Assembly (NCBI RefSeq): GCF_002744735.1
Contig: NZ_KZ319340.1
Span: 372,001 to 436,000, forward strand
Length of the DNA stretch: 64,000 bases
Origin: Marinobacter guineae
GTDB taxonomy: Bacteria > Pseudomonadota > Gammaproteobacteria > Pseudomonadales > Oleiphilaceae
Direction of reading: 5' to 3'
A program made the position numbers and the translations under genes. Each line of letters begins with the position of its first letter. Position 1 is the stretch's first letter. Under the pieces are notes generated by a model. The model ran no database searches and was not told the origin of the DNA. It saw nothing but the letters and a program-made list of their open reading frames with translations. Of the stretch, positions 27,459 to 38,929 are shown in pieces.

Positions 27459-28349
27459 TCACGGCGCCGATGATTTCTTTTTCAGTGCCTCAAACCCGAT
27501 AATGATGTCCATAAGCTCGCTGGTAATCTCATCCTGGCGTACCAGCCTGAATTGCCCTCCTACCTCCTCAAGCCGATCATCGACCGCCTGTTCCGCCTGT
27601 TGCATCAAGGCAAGCCTGGCCGCGTTCTCGGTAACCATCGCCTCCGCTGAAGCATGGAAAACGCTGGCAAAGATATGGTTACGCAGCAACGCCGCAAGCA
27701 GCGGCATTGCCCGCATCGTATAGTCGGGGAGGGATCGGGACTGCCAGCCAACCCTGCCGGGATCCGAAAGCAGCGAGGGTGCCAATGGCAACAACGGGCT
27801 TACTACCGGTTCCCGCTGCCCCTTCCCTGCCCGCCGGGTGAACACCAGGGTCACGGCAATCCGGTTATGGACATCGCCGCCCCCGATCTCGTCCAGCCGG
27901 GTCACAAGGTCACTCGCCAGACGTCCGATGCCATCGGCCGACGCCGGAGGCAGGAGGGTGACTTCCGGGCTGAGCCCCTGATCACTGAGGGCGTCATTCA
28001 TGCGGGCGCCGACGCACAACACCCGGGCGCCGCCATCCACCCTGGACGCCTCGGTCCGTGCCGTCACGGCAAGCACTTCGTTATAGTTGCCACACAGGCC
28101 GTGATCAGAGCCAAACACCACCAGAATCCGCTCAGCGTTTGCGGCGGCGGGCATCGCAATAGGGCCGGTTTTGGCTACAAATGCCCGGAGACCACTCAGC
28201 ACGGTCTGGTGATAGGACTCAACAGATCGGGCGGCATGTTCGTAAGGCACCGCATTGATCGCGGACATGGTTTTCATGGTGTGAACAATTCCGCGAATAC
28301 TGGTCAGCGTCGCCGTGCGGCGGGACAGGGCTTCAAGTGTCTGGGTCAT
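27459..28349 (-). CDS. atpG: N-type ATPase gamma subunit
   Basis: This 296-residue central-stalk subunit has the long N-terminal helix ('[24 protein letters not shown]') and the C-terminal helix ('[22 protein letters not shown]') that form the coiled-coil rotor shaft. The sequence is divergent from housekeeping gamma in the way usual for N-ATPases ('alternate F1F0'). It is the last gene of the atpDCQRBEFAG operon and overlaps atpA by 17 nt. A separate, standard F-ATPase operon is expected elsewhere in the genome. Confidence 0.9.
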   Translation of the reverse strand: MTQTLEALSRRTATLTSIRGIVHTMKTMSAINAVPYEHAARSVESYHQTVLSGLRAFVAKTGPIAMPAAANAERILVVFGSDHGLCGNYNEVLAVTARTEASRVDGGARVLCVGARMNDALSDQGLSPEVTLLPPASADGIGRLASDLVTRLDEIGGGDVHNRIAVTLVFTRRAGKGQREPVVSPLLPLAPSLLSDPGRVGWQSRSLPDYTMRAMPLLAALLRNHIFASVFHASAEAMVTENAARLALMQQAEQAVDDRLEEVGGQFRLVRQDEITSELMDIIIGFEALKKKSSAP

Positions 28350-29868
28350 GGCTATCGCCTTCGGGCAATTTCAGAACCGTTCGGGCCACCCGCAGGAGCG
28401 TTGCCTTTTCATCGTCGTCCAGAGGACGGTTTTGCCCGATACTTTCGGCAATGTCATCAAGCGAATCGCCAACGCCTTTGCGCATCCTGACCATGGCCTC
28501 GACCACCTCGGTTTCGGGCAGTCCGTCTAGCAGTCCCTCCATCGCGGCCGTCAGCACCAGCAGCTGCTCGGCGGCCGGAACCGGGTCGCGCTCGGGCTGG
28601 CGCAACGCAGCACGCACGGCAGCCCCGCGGCTCAGGCGGGCCCGGGTGTTTTCATCCAGGCGGGTGCCAAAACGGGCAAAATCCTCCAACTCCTCAAACT
28701 GGGACAGTGTGACGCGCAGATTGCCCGCCACGTCCCGGAATGCCCGGTGCTGGGCCTTTCCCCCGACCCGCGATACCGAAAGCCCGATATCGACCGCCGG
28801 AAACTGGTTTTTGCGCACCAGCCTCGGCGACAGATAGATCTGGCCGTCGGTAATCGAAATCAGATTGGTCGGAATATAGGCGGACAGGTTTTCCGCCTGG
28901 GTCTCTACCACGGGTAACGCGGTGATGGAGCCACCCCCGGCTTCCGGCGTGAACTGACCGGCCCGCTCAAGCAGCCTTGCATGCACATAGAATATGTCAC
29001 CCGGGAACGCTTCCCGGCCCGGAGGACGGCGCAGTAACAGGGACAATTCGCGATAGGAACGGGCATGGTGCGTGAGGTCGTCGAGAACAACCAGTACGTC
29101 CCGTCCCTGGTCTGAAAAGTATTCAGCCATCGTCATCGCCGCATACGGAGCGATGTAGGCCAGACCAGGAGTGTCCTCATCGCCGGCCGCAACCACAATG
29201 GTGTTCGCTATCTGGCCGCTTTGCCGCAGGGTTTCTATGACCCGGGCCACCGCGTCTCCGCGCTGGCCGATGGCGCAATAGATACTCAGGACATCCGAGC
29301 GTGCCTGGTTGAGAATGGTATCGACAGCAATGGACGTTTTGCCGGTTTGCCGGTCACCAATGATCAGTTCCCGCTGGCCCAGCCCGACCGGTACCGCGCC
29401 ATCAATGGCCTTGATACCCGTGGCCAGGGGGCGGGTGACCGGGGCACGGCTCAGTATACCCGGCGCACTGGCCTCCACCGGCCTTTCCGCGGTGGCCGCC
29501 ACCCCGCCTTTTCCGTCCCGGGGCTCTCCGGTGGCATCGACCACCCGACCAATCAGGCCCGGCCCGACCGGCACGCTGAACACCTTGTGAGTCCGCCAGA
29601 CATCCTCGCCAAAACTGACCAACTGCGAGGGCCCAAGCAGGATAACGCCGAGCCGGTCTGGCTCCAGATCAAGCACTACACCCCGGACCCCCGAGGCAAA
29701 AACCAGCAACTCGTCCGCCAGGGCCCGGGCCAGGCCAGACACCACGGCAATACCATCACCCACCTCCGTCACCGTGCCCACTTCGGTCAGTGCCAGTGAA
29801 GGGGTCGGGCTGTCCAGAAGGGCACCAATAAACTTCTTTACCGGAGTCAGCGCGGGTTCTTCAGCCAT
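28333..29868 (-). CDS. atpA: N-type ATPase alpha subunit
   Basis: This 511-residue F1 alpha subunit has a P-loop 'GDRQTGKTS' (near residue 169) and the region '[18 protein letters not shown]'. The '[28 protein letters not shown]' segment is typical of alpha. The N-terminal crown is present but somewhat shorter than in E. coli. It forms the catalytic hexamer with AtpD. It overlaps atpF upstream by 8 nt and atpG downstream by 17 nt. Confidence 0.93.
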   Translation of the reverse strand: MAEEPALTPVKKFIGALLDSPTPSLALTEVGTVTEVGDGIAVVSGLARALADELLVFASGVRGVVLDLEPDRLGVILLGPSQLVSFGEDVWRTHKVFSVPVGPGLIGRVVDATGEPRDGKGGVAATAERPVEASAPGILSRAPVTRPLATGIKAIDGAVPVGLGQRELIIGDRQTGKTSIAVDTILNQARSDVLSIYCAIGQRGDAVARVIETLRQSGQIANTIVVAAGDEDTPGLAYIAPYAAMTMAEYFSDQGRDVLVVLDDLTHHARSYRELSLLLRRPPGREAFPGDIFYVHARLLERAGQFTPEAGGGSITALPVVETQAENLSAYIPTNLISITDGQIYLSPRLVRKNQFPAVDIGLSVSRVGGKAQHRAFRDVAGNLRVTLSQFEELEDFARFGTRLDENTRARLSRGAAVRAALRQPERDPVPAAEQLLVLTAAMEGLLDGLPETEVVEAMVRMRKGVGDSLDDIAESIGQNRPLDDDEKATLLRVARTVLKLPEGDSHDPDT

Positions 29869-30628
29869 GATTGTTTACCCTGCCGGATCCACCGGCGGCC
29901 AGCCGTTCTGTCAACAGACCGACCAACTCATCAGTGTAACTATCAATTGTCCAGGCCACCTGGACACTGCCAATACGAAGAATCAGGCCCGGAGCCTGAC
30001 GAGCATCCGTGGTAAAGCTCAAGGAAAGCCCGGGGGCCAGACGTTCCAGCGCGGCTCTCATCTTTTCCTGCGTGTTCTCGGGCAGGGGCGAATGGGTCGT
30101 AGCAATGGCCTGTTCCGCACGGCCAGCCGCAGAGGTAAGTTCCTCCGCCAAAGGTTTCAGCTTGCCGATCACATTCAGGGCAATGTGCTCCTCCAGATCC
30201 TCATCCGCCAGATCACGAAGCGCCCGGCGAACCAGCTGATAGAGGGTGTCAGCGCTGGCCAGATGCAATTGTCTGATGAACGCTTCCCGTTCAGCCTCAA
30301 GATGCGCCTGCCAGTCCTGTTTTTCACGCTCCAGCTTCTCGCGGGTGGCGGCCAGCAGGGCATCCTTCTCTTCCTCCGCTTGCTCGCGAATCCGCTCCGC
30401 ATGGGCGGAGTTATCGGCCAGTAATCTCTGCTTCTGTTCCAGAAACTCGGCTTCGGCGGCGGCGGCCTTTTTTTGGGCAACCTCCGCCTCACCCATTTGC
30501 GTTGCAATTTCGGCCTCACGGGCATCGATTCCGTTCAGGATGGGCTTGTACAGAAAGCGTTTGAGCAGCCAGACCAGCACCAGAAAATTGCCGATCTGGG
30601 CAGCGACCGTGACCCAGTCAATAGACAT
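29861..30628 (-). CDS. atpF: N-type ATPase b subunit with delta-like C-terminal extension
   Basis: This 255-residue protein is much longer than a usual b subunit (about 156). One TM helix (about 8-26) leads into a long charged coiled coil (about 35-135, '[21 protein letters not shown]'). After this comes a globular tail (about 165-245) with '[18 protein letters not shown]', which resembles the C-terminal part of the delta/OSCP subunit. N-ATPase operons have no delta gene, so this tail probably supplies the peripheral-stalk link to F1; that is inference. Its stop overlaps atpA by 8 nt. Confidence 0.88.
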   Translation of the reverse strand: MSIDWVTVAAQIGNFLVLVWLLKRFLYKPILNGIDAREAEIATQMGEAEVAQKKAAAAEAEFLEQKQRLLADNSAHAERIREQAEEEKDALLAATREKLEREKQDWQAHLEAEREAFIRQLHLASADTLYQLVRRALRDLADEDLEEHIALNVIGKLKPLAEELTSAAGRAEQAIATTHSPLPENTQEKMRAALERLAPGLSLSFTTDARQAPGLILRIGSVQVAWTIDSYTDELVGLLTERLAAGGSGRVNNHG

Positions 30629-30631
30629 GGT

Positions 30632-30919
30632 TCAACCTGCCGCCGACTGGGCGGCCTGCAGAGCCTGATCCCAGAAGGGATTGGCAAACAGCACGATCAT
30701 CGATACAACAAAACAGTAGATTGCCGTGGACTCGATCATTGCCAGGCTGACAAAAAGAGTCCGCGACAGTGTTGATGCCGAGTCCGGCTGCTGAGCAATA
30801 GCCGTAAGGGCTGCCGCTGCGGCCCTACCCTCTCCCAGAGCAGGTCCGATAGCACCAAAGGCCACAGACAGGCCAGCGGTCAGAATCGAGACCGCGGCAA
30901 TAAGTGCAAGGTCTGTCAT
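30632..30919 (-). CDS. atpE: N-type ATPase c subunit (rotor ring)
   Basis: This 95-residue hairpin of two TM helices has the loop 'AIAQQPDSA'. Helix 2 carries the ion-carrier Glu63 in 'IESTAIY'. Together with Ser64, Thr65 and Tyr68 this reproduces the E-S-T-x-x-Y sodium-ligand pattern of Ilyobacter-type rings. Helix 1 has 'GPALGEG', so the position equal to the sodium-ligand Gln is Glu30. That double-carboxylate arrangement is usual in N-ATPases. It leaves ion choice open: such rings were predicted to carry Na+, yet a Burkholderia N-ATPase ring was reported to be H+ specific. Confidence 0.92.
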   Translation of the reverse strand: MTDLALIAAVSILTAGLSVAFGAIGPALGEGRAAAAALTAIAQQPDSASTLSRTLFVSLAMIESTAIYCFVVSMIVLFANPFWDQALQAAQSAAG

Positions 30920-31611
30920 TTGTCTTTCTCCTTGTGCAAGGGCTTGCCAACGGTGGCTGTTGCCGATGAGATATAAACTGTCGCCAGGATGGCGAATATG
31001 TAGGCCTGGATCAGCCCCGTCAGCAACCCGAGTACGTCCATCACCACGGGAAAAAAGAAAGGTGCAATGCTCAGCAGGATACCGGCGATAACCGCACCGC
31101 TCATGACGTTGCCATACAGGCGTATAGCCAGGGATATGCCGCGCGAGAACTCGCTGATGATATTGAACGGCAACATAACGACAGAGGGCTGGACGTAGGT
31201 TTTCAGATAACCGCCGATGCCCTGCCGGGTAATCCCGAACAGGGGCACTGCAATCAGTACCGACAGAGCCAGGGCCGCGGTCGTGGAAAGCGAGGCCGTG
31301 GGCGGCGTAAAGCCCGGCACAACCAGCAGCAGGTTCGAAAACGCAATAAACAGGAACAAGGTTCCGGAAAAATACAGCACATGGCGCGAGGCACGCGGTG
31401 AGATTTCCTCGATCTGGCTCTGGATGGCCGTCACAATCACTTCAAGCGTCGTACGCCAGCGATTCGGCGGCACATCCGGCCGCAGGTTGCGGGTAATTAC
31501 CATGGAAGCGACCGTCAGCAAAATCATAACGATCCAGGTGTAGCCCACGGTCTCATTGATACCAACTCCCCAGACCGTGAACAGCGTTGTTTCATCGGGG
31601 GTCATTTCCAT
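30916..31611 (-). CDS. atpB: N-type ATPase a subunit
   Basis: This integral membrane stator protein of about 231 residues has the essential Arg in 'FSRGISLAIRLYGNVMSG' (TM4/5 region). The C-terminal 'GLIQAYIFAILATVYISSATA' is the usual a-subunit signature. The start is ATG 31611, which forms a TGATG overlap with the atpR stop; the frame is open upstream to 31707 but that part belongs to the atpR coding region. It provides the two half-channels for ion passage past the c ring. Confidence 0.92.
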   Translation of the reverse strand: MEMTPDETTLFTVWGVGINETVGYTWIVMILLTVASMVITRNLRPDVPPNRWRTTLEVIVTAIQSQIEEISPRASRHVLYFSGTLFLFIAFSNLLLVVPGFTPPTASLSTTAALALSVLIAVPLFGITRQGIGGYLKTYVQPSVVMLPFNIISEFSRGISLAIRLYGNVMSGAVIAGILLSIAPFFFPVVMDVLGLLTGLIQAYIFAILATVYISSATATVGKPLHKEKDK

Positions 31612-31913
31612 CAGACATCCTCCGGGCGAGGTCGAGGTATGCGAGCAAGTACAGTCGCCAGGAAGCGCACCAGAAAAAACGCCACCCCGTAGCCTGCAAA
31701 GGCCCAAGCCAGAGTGGCCCCGTCAGTCACCAGCCACCCCGCCGCCAGAAGCAATCCGATGCGCACCACGGCACTGGGCAGAAGGATCGATGTTGGCCGG
31801 GAAGAGCCCAGTGCGAAGCGCACGCTCACTGCCAGACCAGCAAAATACAGAATACTCACGGTCACACCGACACCAAAGCCCATCAGCGCGTCCGGCCAGT
31901 CAACGATCATCAT
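31611..31913 (-). CDS. atpR: N-type ATPase accessory subunit AtpR
   Basis: This small membrane protein of about 100 residues has three hydrophobic segments ('DALMGFGVGVTVSILYFAGL', 'PSAVVRIGLLLAAGWL', 'LAWAFAGYGVAFFLVRFLA') and an Arg in the second. This matches AtpR, a subunit found only in N-ATPases that is thought to assist assembly or shield the ring. Two consecutive ATG codons (31913 and 31910) are both possible starts after AGGAGG. It overlaps atpQ upstream and atpB downstream. Confidence 0.85.
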   Translation of the reverse strand: MMIVDWPDALMGFGVGVTVSILYFAGLAVSVRFALGSSRPTSILLPSAVVRIGLLLAAGWLVTDGATLAWAFAGYGVAFFLVRFLATVLARIPRPRPEDV

Positions 31914-32201
31914 GATCCTCCTCTTCCCTGCTTTCCCTGCCGATCCAGGCCCAGGCAATGAAACCTCCCAGGGTCACACCACCCAGAATCAGGGCAATGA
32001 CCCAGGGAAAATCCTGGGGCATGGTGCGATCCAGCCATAATCCAAGAAAGGCACCACCGACGGTCGGAACCGCAATGGACCAACCAATCATGCCGAAGGC
32101 GCCCAATCCACGCAGTGGACTCATACCAGCATTTTCCCGGGCCTTCTTCAGGCGCTGCGCCCGACGACCGATATCGTCCTCCGGTGATCGACGCTGCTGG
32201 C

Positions 32202-32205
<4 letters not shown>
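31900..32205 (-). CDS. atpQ: N-type ATPase accessory protein AtpQ (AtpZ/AtpI-like)
   Basis: This 101-residue protein has a charged N-terminus ('RRSPEDDIGRRAQRLKKARE') and two TM helices (about 35-56 and 66-88), with 'GGAFLGLWLDRTMPQDFPW' between them. This is the AtpZ/AtpI pattern of c-ring assembly factors. The operon position atpD-C-Q-R-B is that of AtpQ. It overlaps atpC by 4 nt and atpR by about 14 nt. Confidence 0.85.
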
Positions 32206-34009
<1,804 letters not shown>

Positions 34010-34918
34010 TTACCCGGCAGACACGCGAGTGCCTGCCGATCCTTCAAGTATGGCGACGGCGTCCTGCAGCCGGCCAATGCCGCTGAGCCCACCGGCTTCA
34101 GCAAATTCACAGGCGGCCCGAAGCTTGGGGCCCATGGAGCCCGCGGGCATATCCAGTGCCCGCGCCTGGGCCACCGTCAGTTCGGAAACCGGCGCAGCCT
34201 GATCAGTCCCAAAATCCCGGTAGACCGCATCCACATCGGTCAACAGGAGCAGCGCATCCGCGCCCAGCTGTCTCGCCAGAAGCGCGCTGGCGGCGTCCTT
34301 GTCGATAACCGCTTCAATGCCCATCATGCTGCCGTCTTCCCGCCGCAGCACCGGTATCCCGCCACCACCGGTGCAGACCACGACCACACCCTGCTCCAGC
34401 AATAACTGGAGCACTCGCAGATCCGGTATTTCCAGCGGTTTTGGCGAGGGCACTACACGTCGCCACTTGTCACCGTCCGGCGCAATACTCCAGCCTGCGC
34501 CTGCTGCCCGGCGCTCAGCCTCTTCGCGCTCATAGACCGGCCCGACAAACTTGGTTGGTTTGGCAAAGGCCGGATCTTTCGGGTCCACCACCACTTGCGT
34601 CAACAGGGTTGCGACCGGCCGGTCATGCTCCAGGGCATTCTCCAGCTCCTGTTCGATCATGTAGCCGATCATGCCCTCGGTTTCCGCACCCAAAACATCC
34701 AGCGGGTAAGCCTCATCCGGCTTGTAGGACGCCCCCTGCAAGGCCAGCAACCCCACCTGAGGGCCGTTGCCATGGGTAATCACCAGGTCGTGTCCGGCCC
34801 GGACAATCTCTGCTAGCGACTGCGCCGCGATTTTTACGTTGTTACGCTGAGTCTCTGCTGTCAGCGGCTCTCCGCGTTTCAGAAGGGCGTTACCACCCAA
34901 AGCTGCCACCACCAGCAT
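34010..34918 (-). CDS. arcC: Carbamate kinase
   Basis: This protein of about 302 residues has the amino-acid-kinase fold: '[18 protein letters not shown]' at the N-terminus, '[17 protein letters not shown]', '[13 protein letters not shown]', '[18 protein letters not shown]' and '[14 protein letters not shown]'. It transfers phosphate from carbamoyl phosphate to ADP, giving the ATP of the arginine deiminase pathway. ATG 34918 is taken as the start; it lies at the stop of arcB, so the two are coupled. An in-frame extension to 35008 lies within arcB and is not like the family. Confidence 0.94.
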   Translation of the reverse strand: MLVVAALGGNALLKRGEPLTAETQRNNVKIAAQSLAEIVRAGHDLVITHGNGPQVGLLALQGASYKPDEAYPLDVLGAETEGMIGYMIEQELENALEHDRPVATLLTQVVVDPKDPAFAKPTKFVGPVYEREEAERRAAGAGWSIAPDGDKWRRVVPSPKPLEIPDLRVLQLLLEQGVVVVCTGGGGIPVLRREDGSMMGIEAVIDKDAASALLARQLGADALLLLTDVDAVYRDFGTDQAAPVSELTVAQARALDMPAGSMGPKLRAACEFAEAGGLSGIGRLQDAVAILEGSAGTRVSAG

Positions 34919-34919
34919 G

Positions 34920-35921
34920 TCAGCCTCCCAGGGTCGCCACGAGGACGGCCTTGATGGTGTGCATCCGGTTCTCGGCCTGGTCGAAAACAATGGAGGCCGG
35001 GCTTTCAAACACGTCGTCAGTCACCTCCATGGCATCAATGCCATGGGTCTCCTGAATCTCTTTCCCCACCACGGTCTCGGTGTTGTGAAAGGCCGGTAGA
35101 CAGTGCATGAACCGCACCCGGGGATTGCCGGTTTTCGCCAGCAGCTCCGCATTGACCTGGTAAGGCATCAGCAGTTTGATGCGCTCGGCCCACTTTTCTT
35201 TTGGCTCACCCATCGAGACCCAGACATCGGTATAGACGAAGTCGACACCGGCAACGGCGGCATCAATGTCATCAGTGATTGTGATGCGGGCACCGGTTTC
35301 CGCCGCCAGAGCTCTTGCCTCGTCCTGCACCGCCTGATTCGGCCAGCAGACCTGAGGCGCGCACAAGCGCACGTCCATACCCATTTTGGCACCACCAATC
35401 AGCAGGCTGTCGCCCATGTTGTTGGCGGCATCGCCGATGAAGACGTAGGCCACCTCCCGCAGAGGCTTTTCCACATGCTCCTGCATGGTCAGGAAATCCG
35501 CCAGAATCTGGGTCGGATGGAACTCGTTGGTCAGCCCGTTGTAAACCGGCACGCCGGAGAACTGCGCCAGCTCCTCCACAACCGACTGCCCGAAGCCCCG
35601 GTACTCGATGGCATCGTAGACCCGGCCAAGCACCCGCGCCGTGTCTTTCACCGACTCCTTGTGCCCTATGTGGGTGCCGGTAGGACCCAGGTAGGTCACT
35701 CTCGCGCCCTGATCATAGGCGGCAACCTCGAACCCGACCCGGGTTCGGGTGGAATTCTTTTCGAAGATCAGCGCAATGTCCTTGCCTTGCAGCTTCGGCA
35801 CCTCAGTGCCGGCGTACTTGGCGGTTTTGAGGTCTGCGGACAGCTTCAGCAGGAAACTGATTTCCTGTGTCGTGAAGTCTCGCAGCGTCAGAAAATGTCG
35901 GTTCTTGAGGTTAAAAGCCAT
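34920..35921 (-). CDS. arcB: Ornithine carbamoyltransferase, catabolic
   Basis: This 333-residue protein has the carbamoyl-phosphate site '[19 protein letters not shown]' (near residue 55) and the ornithine-side motif '[10 protein letters not shown]'. The length and its position between arcA and arcC support the catabolic role: phosphorolysis of citrulline to ornithine and carbamoyl phosphate. AGGAGAAGG lies before ATG 35921. It starts 18 bp after arcA. Confidence 0.95.
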   Translation of the reverse strand: MAFNLKNRHFLTLRDFTTQEISFLLKLSADLKTAKYAGTEVPKLQGKDIALIFEKNSTRTRVGFEVAAYDQGARVTYLGPTGTHIGHKESVKDTARVLGRVYDAIEYRGFGQSVVEELAQFSGVPVYNGLTNEFHPTQILADFLTMQEHVEKPLREVAYVFIGDAANNMGDSLLIGGAKMGMDVRLCAPQVCWPNQAVQDEARALAAETGARITITDDIDAAVAGVDFVYTDVWVSMGEPKEKWAERIKLLMPYQVNAELLAKTGNPRVRFMHCLPAFHNTETVVGKEIQETHGIDAMEVTDDVFESPASIVFDQAENRMHTIKAVLVATLGG

Positions 35922-35939
35922 GGACCTTCTCCTTCGCTG

Positions 35940-37169
35940 TCAGACAGCATCCCTGATGGTTGGGCAGCTCATGCACCGACCGCCGCCCCGGCCCCGGCCC
36001 AGCTCGGCACCGGGGATGGTCAGAACCTCGATGCCCGCTGCTTCCAGGGCCGCGTTGGTATCGTCGTTGCGGTCATAACCGACCACCACCCCGGGGCTCA
36101 GCGCCAGCACGTTGTTACCGTCGTTCCACTGTTCCCGTTCACGCTCTTCCGGGCTATCACCACCGGTGGGCACAACTTCAAGTGCCGGGAATCCAAGAAC
36201 CTCCGCAACCACCTCAAACAGGTGACGTGAGTCCTGTTTGAAGGCCAGTGTCTTATCACCCTCGCCGGGCCTCAGGTCATAGCAGACCACGGCATCCGCC
36301 ACCTCCTTGAAGGCGGTGACCACATTGCCGCCACAGAAGGTAAAGACCGTATCCAGGTGCATGGCGGAACGGGATTTGGGCAGCTGGCAGGCAATGACCC
36401 GATCCACCATACCGCCATCGAACAGGGCTTTTGACAGCTGCCCAATGGCCTGGGGTGAGGATCGCTCACCCATGCCCACCAGGACCGTGCGATTGCCCAG
36501 GGGCATGATATCCCCACCCTCCAGGGTGGCCAGGCCGTGATCTTTCAAAGGATCGCCCCAATGCACCGTCACCTTGCCTGCAAATTTCGGGTGGAATTTA
36601 TAGATGGCGGTCATCAGCAGGGTTTCCGGTTTGCGGGCAGTCCAGTACATCGGATTCAGCGTTACCCCGCCATACACCCAGGCACTGTTGTCCCGGGTGA
36701 ACAGGAAGTTGGGCAGCGGAGGCAGCACGAACCCGAAGTGGCCGAGGTGATTGCCAAACAGCCCGGCCGGATCGAAGGGCAGATCCCCAACCTCGAGACC
36801 ACCAATCAGAAACTCCGCCAGCGCCTTTCCAGGCAGCTCGTCCATCCAGGCCCGCAGGTCCGACACCATGCCAACGCCGATGTGGTTCCAGTTGATCCGA
36901 TGGTCCAGAATCCAGGCCCGGCCTTCTGGAATCGCCAGGGTTTCCGCCAGCAGCTCATTGACATCCAGAACCTCGGTACCCCGGCCCCGCATCAGCTCGG
37001 CAAACACATCGTGGTCTTTCTGGGCCTGCTTTACCCAGAACACATCATCAAACAGCAGGGCATCGCAGTTCGACGGCGTTAACCGCCGGTGAGCCAGACC
37101 AGGCCTGCAGACAATGACCTGGCGCAGGGTTCCTGTTTCAGAGTGAACTCCAAGGTGTTGTTCAGACAT
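35940..37169 (-). CDS. arcA: Arginine deiminase
   Basis: This 409-residue guanidino-modifying enzyme has the active-site Cys399 near its C-terminus in '[11 protein letters not shown]', with '[21 protein letters not shown]' and 'LHLDTVF'-like ('[13 protein letters not shown]') elements before it. It converts arginine to citrulline and ammonia. AAAGGAA lies before ATG 37169. It stands 36 bp after the transporter gene and 18 bp before arcB. The Cys and its neighbours are intact. Confidence 0.95.
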   Translation of the reverse strand: MSEQHLGVHSETGTLRQVIVCRPGLAHRRLTPSNCDALLFDDVFWVKQAQKDHDVFAELMRGRGTEVLDVNELLAETLAIPEGRAWILDHRINWNHIGVGMVSDLRAWMDELPGKALAEFLIGGLEVGDLPFDPAGLFGNHLGHFGFVLPPLPNFLFTRDNSAWVYGGVTLNPMYWTARKPETLLMTAIYKFHPKFAGKVTVHWGDPLKDHGLATLEGGDIMPLGNRTVLVGMGERSSPQAIGQLSKALFDGGMVDRVIACQLPKSRSAMHLDTVFTFCGGNVVTAFKEVADAVVCYDLRPGEGDKTLAFKQDSRHLFEVVAEVLGFPALEVVPTGGDSPEEREREQWNDGNNVLALSPGVVVGYDRNDDTNAALEAAGIEVLTIPGAELGRGRGGGRCMSCPTIRDAV

Positions 37170-37205
37170 GGCAAAATTCCTTTTGTCCAGGGTTCACAGC
37201 GGGGT

Positions 37206-38663
37206 TCATAACAGTGTCCCGACGCTGATGATCACGCTGATAAATACGGTAAGAATGAGTAGTAAAGGCCAGATAAACGCGAGCCAGCGATCGTAGGACA
37301 CCCTCCCGATGGCCAGGCCTCCAACCACAACCGCAAAGGTGGGGTTGATCAGATTTACCAGACCGTTGGCAGACTGGTAGGCAGTCACCACCAGATCACG
37401 CCCAACGTTCGCGAAATCCGCCAGCGGTGCCAGAATCGGCATGGACAGAACGGCCAGCCCGGAGGACGACGGCACGAAGAAGCTCATGCCGACCTCGATC
37501 CAGAACATGAGGTTGATAAATGCCAGCTCCGGCAGGCCGCCCAGGGAGGTTTCAGCGCTGTGCAGGATGGTATCGGCAATCATGCCCTGCTCCATGATCA
37601 CCACGATGCCACGGGCAAGACCAACCACCAGTGCGACCCCGAGAAGATCACGGGCGCCATCGACGAAGCTGCCGGTGAGTTTCTTTTCGCCAAGACGGGC
37701 AATGATGCCAATCACGATAGCGGCGCCGAAAAACAACGCCCCCATCCTCGCCATCCACCAACCCTGGGACGACACGCCCCAGATCATCACGACGAAAGTC
37801 AGCCCGAAAATAACCAGAGAAATAATCTGGGTCCTGGTGAGACTTGCGCTGTGAATCTCTTCATCGTGCCCCTTCAGGAACAGTTTGCGGTGCGCGGGCC
37901 ACTGCTTTGCCACCACCGAGCGGGACGGATCTGCCTTGACGCGATGGGCATAGCGCATGACATAGCCAATGCAGATCAGCAGGCCACCAATCAGCAGAAT
38001 AAAACGCAGCACGATACCGTCGGTAAACGGTATACCTGCCGCATTCGCCGCAATCACGGTGGCAAAGGGATTGATGGTGGAGCCCAGTACGCCGATGCCG
38101 GCACCGATCAGAATAATGGCGACACCGGTCACCGCGTCGTAGCCGGCCGCCAGGATGACGGGAATCAGGATGGCATAGAAAGCCAGGGTCTCCTCGGCCA
38201 TGCCGTAGGTTGTGCCGCCCAGGGCAAACAGTGTCATCAGGATAGGAATCATCCAGATTTCACGGCCTTCCAGATGGCGCATGGCGCTGCGAATACCGGT
38301 ATCTATGGCACCGGTTGCATTCATCACTCCCAGAAATCCCCCCAGAAACAATATAAACAGCGCGACATCAATGGCATTGGCAGCGTAACTGTCGGGGTCG
38401 TAGAACCCGGCCGTCGGTGCCAGCATGACATCAACAAAGCCTTGGGGGTTGGGGTCCACGGTTTCATAGGTGCCGGGCACGGCCACTTCACGGCCAACCT
38501 CTTCATTCATGGTCCGTTCATATTGCCCTGCCGGGATGATCCAGGTCAGAGCAGCGACCAGAACAATCAGGCAGAAAAGAATGGTGTAGGCGGTAGGGAA
38601 CCGCGAGGCAAGATCGTTTTCAGGGCTTTCAGGGCTTGCTGGCGGCTTTTCGTCTTCAGTCAC
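37206..38663 (-). CDS. YfcC-family transporter, probable arginine/ornithine exchanger
   Basis: This membrane protein of about 485 residues has 11-13 TM helices, opening with 'FPTAYTILFCLIVLVAALTWIIPAGQY'. The family signature segments include 'GTTYGMAEETLAFYAILIP' and 'FFVPSSSGLAVLSMPILAPL'. It belongs to the YfcC/DcuC-like superfamily, not to the APC-type ArcD. Placement as the first gene of arcABC suggests it exchanges arginine and ornithine or imports arginine or citrulline. GTG 38663 is preferred, with AGGAG seven bases upstream; the frame is open to 38714. Confidence 0.85.
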   Translation of the reverse strand: MTEDEKPPASPESPENDLASRFPTAYTILFCLIVLVAALTWIIPAGQYERTMNEEVGREVAVPGTYETVDPNPQGFVDVMLAPTAGFYDPDSYAANAIDVALFILFLGGFLGVMNATGAIDTGIRSAMRHLEGREIWMIPILMTLFALGGTTYGMAEETLAFYAILIPVILAAGYDAVTGVAIILIGAGIGVLGSTINPFATVIAANAAGIPFTDGIVLRFILLIGGLLICIGYVMRYAHRVKADPSRSVVAKQWPAHRKLFLKGHDEEIHSASLTRTQIISLVIFGLTFVVMIWGVSSQGWWMARMGALFFGAAIVIGIIARLGEKKLTGSFVDGARDLLGVALVVGLARGIVVIMEQGMIADTILHSAETSLGGLPELAFINLMFWIEVGMSFFVPSSSGLAVLSMPILAPLADFANVGRDLVVTAYQSANGLVNLINPTFAVVVGGLAIGRVSYDRWLAFIWPLLLILTVFISVIISVGTLL

Positions 38664-38846
38664 GATGCGTCTCCTGTCCTTAATCGCATTGTGCAGACAG
38701 GTCCCTCCGGGCACCTCCGGGGGAGGGGGGGGCTGAACACGTCCTCAGGCGCTGCGCGCACTGGTTCAGGTCTGCATGACAACAGCATAGTTCATGAAGT
38801 CTGATCTGGAATTGCGGTGGAGCAAATTTTATTCAGGCACAAAAAA
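38664..38846 (-). promoter_or_regulatory. Upstream region of the arc-atp operon
   Basis: About 180 bp between the transporter start and the terminator of the TonB receptor gene should carry the promoter for the long arc-atp unit. It includes a homopolymeric run on the plus strand, five G, one A, then eight G (38719-38732), close to the start codon and probably within the leader. I searched for an Anr/Fnr box (TTGAT-N4-ATCAA) and saw none. Confidence 0.35.
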
Positions 38847-38879
38847 GCCCCGGGTGGAGGAGTTGGTTCCACCCGGGGC
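38847..38879 (-). terminator. Rho-independent terminator of the TonB receptor gene
   Basis: A perfect 12-bp GC-rich stem (38847-38858 with 38868-38879, 9-nt loop) is followed on the minus strand by six T residues (38846-38841). It lies about 50 bp after the stop of the receptor gene and insulates it from the arc operon. Confidence 0.9.
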
Positions 38880-38929
38880 AAGAAAGTCACCCGCCGGCTA
38901 TGAGAAGCGGGTAACCGCCATTTCGTTGC

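Noticed and set aside
34918..35008. N-terminal extension of carbamate kinase
   Set aside because: The extra residues are encoded inside arcB in another frame and are unlike carbamate kinases; the ATG at 34918 fits the family N-terminus.
38664..38846. Anr/Fnr box for the arc operon
   Set aside because: I looked for TTGAT-N4-ATCAA on both strands; the best candidate has only one good half-site, so it is not reported as a feature.
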